Below, in pieces: positions 25,050 to 30,948 of a stretch of DNA of 45,236 nucleotides. The notes under the pieces were generated by a model. It was not told the origin of the DNA and ran no database searches. It saw nothing but the letters and a program-made list of their open reading frames with translations. Each line of letters opens with the position of its first letter. The first letter of the stretch is position 1. The translations under genes and the position numbers were made by a program. Source of the DNA: CAZONU01 sp965370045 (GTDB lineage: Bacteria; Planctomycetota; SZUA-567; JAKLDR01); assembly GCA_965370045.1 (NCBI GenBank), contig CBDUSI010000025.1, positions 1 through 45,236 of the forward strand, in the 5' to 3' direction.

Positions 25050-25858
25050 TTCCCGTCCCCCAACAGGAAACCCTCCAGGCACTCGGTCAGGAGGCTGAGC
25101 CCCCCCGGCTCCAGCGGCTGCCAGAAGGGCTCGATGTGCATGCAGCGTACCTCGGCGCCGAAGCGCTCCGCGACTTTCTCCATCTCCGGCAGCGGCGTCT
25201 TGCGCGGTGAGATCTGCACGATGAGCGCCGGCGGGGAGTTCGCGGACTTCTCTCCCGCGGCCAGATCGAAAGCTTCTATCTCATCAATGAACTTCGCGGA
25301 GATGGGCAGGCCGTCGAGGTCCTCGGCGGCGCCCTCGGGCAGCGGGGCGTCCTCGACCTTGGCCGCCGCGCCGCCGGCCGCGGCCATCTCCTTCTTGACC
25401 ATGCTGCGCCGGAGCTGCCGGCGGCCGCGCTCCTGCCTGAGCCAGCTGCGACCGCTGATCACCGGGGCCACCGCGATGGCGCGGGCCGCGCCCAGTTCCC
25501 CGGCAAGTTCCAGCGCCAGGCCCCCGCCCAGCCGGGCGCCCAGGAGCGCCAGCGGCACGTCGGAGACCAGCTCTCCGAGCTCAGCGGCGGCCGCCGCCGC
25601 GTCTCTCTTCATGGTGGAGACGCTCACCTCCGGCGACTCGCCGGCCGAGTCGCCGGTGCCGTGGTAGTCGAAACGCAGGACGGCCGCGCCGGCGTCCGCC
25701 AAGGCGCGGGCCAGGCGCGCCAGCGCCCCGTAGGCCGCGCGCTTCTCGTCTCCGCAGGGCGCCAGCATCAGGATCGCGGCGCGAGCCGCGCCCTCCGGGC
25801 GGTGCAGCACCCGGAAGAGGCTTCCCGCCCGGCTTGAGATGTAACCCGGTTCTTCCAA
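25046..25858 (-). CDS. Alpha/beta-hydrolase-like protein lacking Ser nucleophile
   Basis: A 270-residue cytoplasmic protein of the S33/exosortase-associated hydrolase type. VLRFDYHGTGDSAG is the usual loop near residue 65. The nucleophile elbow reads GARLGGG, with Arg where G-X-Ser-X-G has the catalytic Ser. I recall similar GLRLGA elbows in hydrolase-like proteins next to acyl carrier proteins in exosortase and polyketide-like loci, so the loss may be a family feature. The TTG start follows AGGAACGGA and lies three bases after the ACP stop; no ATG exists before residue 31. The role may be binding or transfer of an acyl-ACP rather than hydrolysis. Confidence 0.75.
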   Translation of the reverse strand: MEEPGYISSRAGSLFRVLHRPEGAARAAILMLAPCGDEKRAAYGALARLARALADAGAAVLRFDYHGTGDSAGESPEVSVSTMKRDAAAAAAELGELVSDVPLALLGARLGGGLALELAGELGAARAIAVAPVISGRSWLRQERGRRQLRRSMVKKEMAAAGGAAAKVEDAPLPEGAAEDLDGLPISAKFIDEIEAFDLAAGEKSANSPPALIVQISPRKTPLPEMEKVAERFGAEVRCMHIEPFWQPLEPGGLSLLTECLEGFLLGDGK

Positions 25859-25861
25859 CTG

Positions 25862-26119
25862 CTATCCGTTCCTGGCGGCGACCAGCTCGGCGATCTGTCG
25901 CGCGGTGCTGAACCGCTCCACGGAGAAGTCCTCGTCGGCGAAGCTCAGGCCGAAAGTCTCTTCCAGGCCCACGACCACCTCGAATATCCGCACCGAGTCG
26001 ATGCCGAACTTCTCGATGAGGTCCTGGTCGTCGCTGATTTCTTCGGGCTTCACGTCGAGGAAGAGCCGCTCCACCAGGAGCTGCTTGACCTGGGACAGTA
26101 TCTCGCTCAACTCGGCCAT
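25862..26119 (-). CDS. Acyl carrier protein
   Basis: An 85-residue acidic carrier protein. The phosphopantetheine attachment site is S42 in KFGIDSVRIFE; the following helix continues as VVVGLEETFGLSFAD. Usual fatty-acid AcpP has DSL at the site, so DSV with this context points to a specialised ACP. I chose the ATG at 26119 because AGGAGG lies 6 bases upstream and the product then has standard length. It is the first gene of the leftward operon and is followed by a hydrolase-like protein with a three-base gap. Confidence 0.92.
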   Translation of the reverse strand: MAELSEILSQVKQLLVERLFLDVKPEEISDDQDLIEKFGIDSVRIFEVVVGLEETFGLSFADEDFSVERFSTARQIAELVAARNG

Positions 26120-26282
26120 GGAACTCCTCCTGACTGCGCCGTCCCGCGCGGCGCTCCGCGCCCGATGGGGGCAACTCAAGAATCTAGTCAGGAAGGTGCC
26201 CGGAGTCAAGCCCGGCGCGCGGCCGTTTCCGAAGTCGCCTGACCGCAATGAGTTGCGGAGCACCTCCGCTGGCCGCCGGTTC

Positions 26283-26311
26283 TTGACAGAGCTCAGGTCG
26301 GCGGGTATGCT
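26283..26311 (+). promoter_or_regulatory. Sigma-70 promoter of the PilZ-like gene
   Basis: TTGACA at 26283-26288, a 17-base spacer and TATGCT at 26306-26311. It reads towards the gene at 26368. Confidence 0.65.
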
Positions 26312-26367
26312 GCTTGCTCCGGGCGGAGAGTGTCGGTTCGAGCGCCTTTGGTGAGGAAGAGGAGAGC

Positions 26368-26898
26368 ATGGCCAAGTCCAAGGAAAGCACCCGCAAGGCC
26401 AAGGACAGCAAACGGTCCTCGAAGCGCAAGTCGACGCGGACCAGCGGGAAGACCTCGAAGCGCAAGTCGACGCGGACCAGCGGCAAGACCTCGAAGCGCA
26501 AGCCGCGGATGCAGAGCGAGGCCCGGCGCATGTCCTTCCAGGTGGCCGAGAAGAGCAGTGAGTTCTTCGACCGCCTGCGCGCCCACTACCGCGAGTGCCG
26601 CCGCAAGGATGTGGACATAAAGGCCGGGGTGGAACTCTACCTGGCCGACGGCACTTTCTTCGACAAGGGCACCGCGCGGGTGGCCAACGTCTCCGCCTCC
26701 GGGGCGCTCTTGACTGACGTGGTGATCAAGGGCGAGAGCTTCCCCACCGGCCCCTTCCACCTGCACGTCACACTGCGCGGGGGGGACTATGAGGGCGTGA
26801 GCATCAAGTGCAAGCCGGTGCGCTTCGTGCCCGAGCGCAGCGGCGTGGGCGTGCGCCTGGACGATATCTTCGTCTCGGTGGCAGACGGGGAGAAGTAG
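26368..26898 (+). CDS. PilZ-like protein with Lys/Arg-rich repeat tail
   Basis: A 176-residue protein. The first 48 residues are a Lys/Arg/Ser/Thr tail containing a 12-residue repeat (SKRKSTRTSGKT, twice plus a partial copy), resembling histone-like or nucleic-acid-binding tails. The rest (about 55-172) looks like a PilZ domain: RECRR could be the c-di-GMP-contacting RxxxR, and ANVSASGALL fits the D/NxSxxG motif; a beta-rich remainder ends in RSGVGVRL. It may couple c-di-GMP to a nucleic-acid or membrane-surface target. The ATG follows GGAGAG. The neighbours do not explain its role. Confidence 0.75.
   Translation: MAKSKESTRKAKDSKRSSKRKSTRTSGKTSKRKSTRTSGKTSKRKPRMQSEARRMSFQVAEKSSEFFDRLRAHYRECRRKDVDIKAGVELYLADGTFFDKGTARVANVSASGALLTDVVIKGESFPTGPFHLHVTLRGGDYEGVSIKCKPVRFVPERSGVGVRLDDIFVSVADGEK
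26419..26502 (+). repeat. 36-bp tandem repeat in the basic tail
   Basis: Units at 26419-26454 and 26455-26490 are nearly identical, and a 12-base partial copy runs to 26502. The length is a multiple of three, so gain or loss keeps the frame and only changes the length of the basic tail. Confidence 0.9.
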
Positions 26899-26920
26899 CT
26901 CCCGCGTCCGCCGTCGGGAG
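26899..26920 (+). terminator. Hairpin after the PilZ-like gene
   Basis: CTCCCG (26899-26904) and CGGGAG (26915-26920) can pair around 10 bases directly after the stop. There is no T tract, so it is a weak candidate. Confidence 0.3.
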
Positions 26921-26997
26921 TCAGCCCCGGCGGGAATAGCATCTCCTTCCGGAGCGTTCACCCTCTCGAAGATTGTGCTTTCGCAAGGGAGGATCGC

Positions 26998-27186
26998 ATG
27001 CGGGCCATTGTTGACGCCGACGCCTGCACGGCCTGCGGGCTGTGCGCCGACGCCTGCCCGGAGGTCTTCAAGATGGGCGAGGAGGTCGCCGAGGTCATTG
27101 CCGACCCGCTGCCCGCCGGGAGCGAGGCCTCGGCCCGGGAGGCCGCCGAGGGCTGCCCGGTTGAGGCCATAACCATCGCGGAGTAG
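26998..27186 (+). CDS. Single-cluster ferredoxin
   Basis: A 62-residue soluble electron carrier. Cluster ligands are C10, C13 and C16 (ACTACGLC), with C53 in EGCPVEAI; C20 (DACP) is an extra Cys. The pattern is that of a one-[4Fe-4S] ferredoxin of the Desulfovibrio/Thermotoga type; the second cluster is replaced by a helix. The ATG follows GGGAGG closely. It precedes rubredoxin and a flavodiiron protein, pointing to an oxygen-detoxifying electron chain. Confidence 0.95.
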   Translation: MRAIVDADACTACGLCADACPEVFKMGEEVAEVIADPLPAGSEASAREAAEGCPVEAITIAE

Positions 27187-27216
27187 CTGGCTCTCAGCCT
27201 GCCGGAGAGGAGCGCC

Positions 27217-27378
27217 ATGCAGAAGTACGAATGCACCGCCTGCGGTTACATCTACGACCCCGAGAAGGGCGACCCGGAGAGCGGGGTCGGGCCGGGCACC
27301 GCCTTCGAGAGCCTTCCCGACGACTGGGTCTGCCCGGTCTGCGGGGCGGGCAGGGACCAGTTCCAGCCGGTGGACTGA
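27217..27378 (+). CDS. Rubredoxin
   Basis: A 53-residue iron protein with both chelating knuckles: YECTACGYIYDP (C6, C9) and DDWVCPVCGAG (C39, C42). Length and the DPE-GDPESGV-PGT core are standard. Rubredoxins hand electrons to flavodiiron proteins, and the gene for one lies about 1 kb downstream on the same strand. The ATG follows GGAGAGGAG. Confidence 0.97.
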   Translation: MQKYECTACGYIYDPEKGDPESGVGPGTAFESLPDDWVCPVCGAGRDQFQPVD

Positions 27379-27388
27379 CTCCCGGATA

Positions 27389-28357
27389 ATGCTTTCGGAC
27401 CTTCCCGAATTTCCCGAGTTCCGGCCGCTGCGGCTGGAGGACCGCGACCTGGTGGAGCGGGGCTTCCAGGGGCTCGGGCGGGAGAGCTCGGAGTTCACCT
27501 TCACGGCCTACTACCTCTTTCGCTGCCCGGCGCGCTCCTCGCTGAGCCGGTTGGGTGACGCCCTGCTCTTCCGTGAGCGCTGCCGCGGCGGCGACTGGTG
27601 CCTGCTGCCCCCCATGCTCACCCAGCGCCCCGCCGAGGCCGCCGAGCGTGCCCTGCGCCGCCTGGCCGGGCCGAGGGATGGCGCCTGGCACCTGGCCAGC
27701 GTCACCGAGCGCATGTGGCGGGAGGTATACGAGCCGGCCGGCGTCTTCGAGCGCATGGTCGACCGCGACAACTTCGACTACGTTTACGAGCGCGCGGCGC
27801 TGGCCGATCTGCGCGGCAACAAGTACCACTCGCAGAAGAACCAGATAAACCGCTTCAACCGCACTTCTTCCTGGGAGTACCGCCGGCTGACCCCCGACCT
27901 GGTGCCCGGCGCCCGCGACCTGGCCGACCGCTGGTGCGCGGAGCGCTGCGAGATGGCCGGGCCGATGAGCTTCGACGAGGTCCGGGCCCTCAAGGAGGGC
28001 CTGTGCATGGCCGACCGGCTGGGTCTGGTCGGCGGGGTGATCCTGGTGGACGGCAACGTCGAGGCCCTGTCCCTGGGTGAGCCGCTCAACGAGGCCACCG
28101 CGGTGATCCACTTCGAGAAGGCCAATCCGAACATGCGCGGCCTGGCCCAGCTGATCAACCGCGAGTTCGCCGCCCGGGAGTTCACCGGGCATCGCTACCT
28201 CAACCGGGAGATGGACCTGGGCAACCCCGGACTGCGCCGGGCCAAGGAGCGCTACCATCCCGCGCACATGGTCGAGAAGCACGCCGTCGGCCTGGCCGGC
28301 AGCGGCGCGCTGGAGCGGCACTTCGACTACGTCCACGAGCACAGCAAGGAGCTCTAG
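27389..28357 (+). CDS. DUF2156 / aminoacyl-lipid-transferase-like protein
   Basis: A 322-residue soluble protein resembling DUF2156, the catalytic part of phosphatidylglycerol lysyltransferases (double GNAT fold). The motif LRGNKYHSQKNQINRFNR (about 140-157) and AVIHFEKANPNMRGLAQLINREF (about 245) with the late YLNREMDLGNPGLRRAK fit that family. It has no membrane part, so it may transfer an amino acid or acyl group from tRNA or CoA to an unknown acceptor. It starts 10 bases after rubredoxin, without a clear ribosome site, and ends two bases before the flavodiiron gene. Confidence 0.8.
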   Translation: MLSDLPEFPEFRPLRLEDRDLVERGFQGLGRESSEFTFTAYYLFRCPARSSLSRLGDALLFRERCRGGDWCLLPPMLTQRPAEAAERALRRLAGPRDGAWHLASVTERMWREVYEPAGVFERMVDRDNFDYVYERAALADLRGNKYHSQKNQINRFNRTSSWEYRRLTPDLVPGARDLADRWCAERCEMAGPMSFDEVRALKEGLCMADRLGLVGGVILVDGNVEALSLGEPLNEATAVIHFEKANPNMRGLAQLINREFAAREFTGHRYLNREMDLGNPGLRRAKERYHPAHMVEKHAVGLAGSGALERHFDYVHEHSKEL

Positions 28358-28359
28358 AA

Positions 28360-29550
28360 ATGAAGCCCCAGGAGATACTGCCGGGCGTCTGGTGGGTGGG
28401 CGCGCTCGACCCGGACATGCGCCTCTTCGACGACCTCCTCCGCACGAAGAGCGGCACCAGCTACAACAGCTATCTCCTGACCGGCGAGGCCCCGACGCTG
28501 ATTGACACCGTCAAGGGCAAGTGCGCCGAGACGCTGCTGGGCAACCTGAGCGAGCGCCTCGACCTGAGGGATCTCAAGTACGTCGTGGCCAATCACGCCG
28601 AGCCGGACCACTCCGGGACGCTGGGCCTGCTGCTCGAGCGCGCGCCCAACGCCACGGTGCTGGGCTCCAAGGCCGTGGGCGTCTTCCTCAAGGAGCTGCT
28701 CAACCGCGACTTCCCGTTCCGCGCGGTGGCCGACGGCGAGGAGCTGGACATCGGCGGGCGCAAGCTGGTCTTCGTCTCCGCGCCCTTCCTGCACTGGCCT
28801 GACACCATTTTCACGTACCTTCCGGAGGCCAAGGCGGCCTTCACCTGCGACGCCTTCGGGGCGCACTTCTGCCCGCGCGATTCCCTGTGGGCGGACTGCC
28901 ACCCGGACTACGCCGACGACCAGAAGCTTTACTACGACTGCTTGGTGCGCTTCTACGGCGAGCACGTCCGCAAGGCCTTCGAGCGGGTCAAGGACGTGCC
29001 CATAGAGACGGTCCTGCCCAGCCACGGGCCGCTGCTGCGCGGCGAATGTCTCACCAGGACCCTGGAGCGCTACGCGGCATGGAGCGCGCTTCCCGAGAAG
29101 GGCGAGAAGCCCGTCGTTGGAATCGTTTACCTCACCAGCCACGGCAACACCGGGAGGATGGCCCGGGCGGTGGCCGAGGGGGTCGCGCGCGCCGGCGGTC
29201 AGGCCGAGTTGGCCCGCTGGTCGGAGAAGAGCGAGGAGCAGATCGTCGCCCTGTACGAGAAGGCCGACGTGCTGGCCTTCGGCACGCCGACCATCAATCG
29301 CGACGTGCCCGGCCCGATGTGGAAGACGATGGCGCTCTTGAGCGTCTCATCGCTGCCCCGCAGGAAGGTCGCCGGCTTCTTCGGCTCCTTCGGCTGGAGC
29401 GGCGAGGCCGCCAAGCTGGTCGAGTCGCGTCTGGCGGGAATCGGCTACAAGCTGCCGGCCGAGAGCGTGCGCTGCCGCTTCTCGCCCACCGAAGAAGATC
29501 TCGAGCGCTGCCGCGGGCTGGGCGCGGCGCTGGTTTCCGCGCTCAAGTAG
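28360..29550 (+). CDS. fprA: Flavodiiron protein (rubredoxin:oxygen oxidoreductase)
   Basis: A 396-residue cytoplasmic enzyme reducing O2 to water, or NO to N2O, with electrons from rubredoxin. A metallo-beta-lactamase-like domain (1-250) has a full di-iron site: H79, E81, D83, H84 (NHAEPDH), H145, D164 and H222. A flavodoxin domain (about 253-396) binds FMN through TSHGNTG and GTPTINRD. All ligands are present, so it should be active. Placement after ferredoxin and rubredoxin supports the role and suggests an anaerobic or microaerobic host. Substrate choice between O2 and NO is not decided by sequence. Confidence 0.95.
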   Translation: MKPQEILPGVWWVGALDPDMRLFDDLLRTKSGTSYNSYLLTGEAPTLIDTVKGKCAETLLGNLSERLDLRDLKYVVANHAEPDHSGTLGLLLERAPNATVLGSKAVGVFLKELLNRDFPFRAVADGEELDIGGRKLVFVSAPFLHWPDTIFTYLPEAKAAFTCDAFGAHFCPRDSLWADCHPDYADDQKLYYDCLVRFYGEHVRKAFERVKDVPIETVLPSHGPLLRGECLTRTLERYAAWSALPEKGEKPVVGIVYLTSHGNTGRMARAVAEGVARAGGQAELARWSEKSEEQIVALYEKADVLAFGTPTINRDVPGPMWKTMALLSVSSLPRRKVAGFFGSFGWSGEAAKLVESRLAGIGYKLPAESVRCRFSPTEEDLERCRGLGAALVSALK

Positions 29551-29551
29551 C

Positions 29552-29579
29552 TTGACTTTGGGCTGTTGGGGCGTAGTAT
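29552..29579 (+). promoter_or_regulatory. Promoter of the tRNA pair
   Basis: TTGACT (29552-29557), a 16-base spacer and TAGTAT (29574-29579), starting right after the fprA stop. It would start transcription about 20 bases before tRNA-Gln. Confidence 0.5.
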
Positions 29580-29605
29580 GCTCCCGATCATCGGATTTCC
29601 AGGGT

Positions 29606-29679
29606 TGCCCGGTCGTCTAACGGTAGGACGCCTGACTCTGGCTCAGGTAGTTGGGGTTCAAATCCCTGCCGGGCAACCA
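29606..29679 (+). tRNA. tRNA-Gln (CTG)
   Basis: Full cloverleaf with encoded CCA. Acceptor TGCCCGG pairs with CCGGGCA; discriminator A76 equivalent; D stem GTC/GAC; anticodon stem CCTGA/TCAGG around loop CTCTGGC giving anticodon CTG; T loop TTCAAAT. It decodes CAG. Confidence 0.95.
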
Positions 29680-29754
29680 TCGCCAAGCCCGGCGAAAGAA
29701 GTAGTGAAGCGGTCGGGGAGGGGCCTGCCCGGCTGTCGGAGAGAGAGAACCAGC

Positions 29755-29832
29755 GTCCCCATCGTCTAGCCAGGCCTAGGACATCAGATTCTCGATCTGA
29801 TAACTGGGGTTCAAATCCCCATGGGGACGCCA
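29755..29832 (+). tRNA. tRNA-Glu (CTC)
   Basis: Full cloverleaf with encoded CCA. Acceptor GTCCCCA pairs with TGGGGAC; discriminator G; D stem GTC/GAC; anticodon stem TCAGA/TCTGA around TTCTCGA giving anticodon CTC; T loop TTCAAAT. It decodes GAG and probably shares a transcript with tRNA-Gln 75 bases upstream. Confidence 0.95.
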
Positions 29833-29901
29833 CCAAAGCAGTCAATTTCTAAGTAGTTGTTATAGAACTGCTTGACGGTGCCCGGCGTTCACCTGTGTTA
29901 C

Positions 29902-30945
29902 TCAAAACACCTCCGGCGGCTCGGGTTCGGGCTGTGGCTTGGGTTTGGAATGCGTGGTCGCGTTGACCCGTCGGTATTCCTCCAGCGCGGCGGCCACCTC
30001 GGGACGCGCGGCCAGGGACGAGTTCCGCAGCGCGGATGCCGTCCAACGTCGGTCGAACTTCCGGCCCTTCCTGAGGACCTTGAGCAGTCCGGGCACGGCG
30101 CGCTCGTCGCCGATCTTGGCAAGGGCGCTTACCAGGCCAGTGCTGTGTCCCTTGGGCGCCTCCTTGAGCGCCCTGAGCAACTCGGGCACGGCACGCTTGT
30201 CGCCGATCTCGGCGAGGGCGTCTATCACGCCGCGACCGACCTCGCCTTGCTTGAGCATCCTCAAGAGCGGCTCCACGGCCCGGCGGTCACCGATCTTGCC
30301 GAGCGCCTCGGCCGCCCCGGTCTTGAGCCATCTGTGATACGCCTTGGCCTGCGGATCGTCGCCGTCTGCGGTTTCTCCCATGATGCCGATCAGCAGCTCA
30401 AGGGCCTGAGCTGCTTTCAGGCTGCCCAGCCCCTTGATCGCGCTACGCCGGAGCTTGTGATCCTGTCCCTTTCCCGCCATCTTCATGAGCGCGGCTGTGA
30501 CTTCTGGGCTCGGCGCGGCCTTGCCCAGCAGATTGCAGAGGTTCTCCGCCCCCGGTCGATCCCGGCGCTCATCGAGCAGCCGGCGAGCCGCGGCCACGGC
30601 CCGTGGGTCCGCCCGGCGCAAGTGGCCGAAGGAACCCAGAGACATCGCGACGATCCGCACGTCGTCGGACTCCTCGAGCTTGCCCAGGAGCTTGATCGCG
30701 ACCGGCACGCCCTCGGGTCCCTTCAGCCCCCATTCACCCAGGGAGCTGATTGCCAGCACCTGCAGCTTCCGGTCCGGACTGTCAAGGAACTTCGCCAGCG
30801 CGCTGGCCAGCTCAGGCGTGTAGGGCATGGCGAAACATGGGTGGTGGCTGAGAGCGCGATTGTTCTTGGCGGCCCCAAAGAACTTCTCCAGAACGCCGGG
30901 CTGCGCCAGCAACTTCTTGAGACCGCCCCTAGCTACATGGGCCAT
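29902..30945 (-). CDS. HEAT-repeat protein
   Basis: A 347-residue protein of tandem helical repeats in the style of PBS-lyase HEAT: SALAKIGDERAVPGLLKVL, ALAEIGDKRAVPELLRAL, ALGKIGDRRAVEPLLRML and others spaced about 30 residues. It has no signal peptide and no membrane helix, and ends in a Lys-Pro/Glu-Pro tail. Such repeats bind proteins. Its ATG lies in the same frame as the upstream sigma-HEAT gene, separated only by a TAG and one codon, and no strong ribosome site precedes it. It may be the detached C-terminal part of that gene. Confidence 0.8.
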   Translation of the reverse strand: MAHVARGGLKKLLAQPGVLEKFFGAAKNNRALSHHPCFAMPYTPELASALAKFLDSPDRKLQVLAISSLGEWGLKGPEGVPVAIKLLGKLEESDDVRIVAMSLGSFGHLRRADPRAVAAARRLLDERRDRPGAENLCNLLGKAAPSPEVTAALMKMAGKGQDHKLRRSAIKGLGSLKAAQALELLIGIMGETADGDDPQAKAYHRWLKTGAAEALGKIGDRRAVEPLLRMLKQGEVGRGVIDALAEIGDKRAVPELLRALKEAPKGHSTGLVSALAKIGDERAVPGLLKVLRKGRKFDRRWTASALRNSSLAARPEVAAALEEYRRVNATTHSKPKPQPEPEPPEVF

Positions 30946-30948
30946 GGT

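Noticed and set aside
29588..29845. An 85-codon minus-strand frame across both tRNAs containing GFEPQ twice
   Set aside because: It is the antisense of two tRNA genes; this peptide motif is a well-known artefact of reading tRNA T-arms backwards.
29836..29873. AAGCAGT / ACTGCTT inverted repeat after tRNA-Glu
   Set aside because: The loop is 24 bases and no T run follows; too weak to call a terminator.
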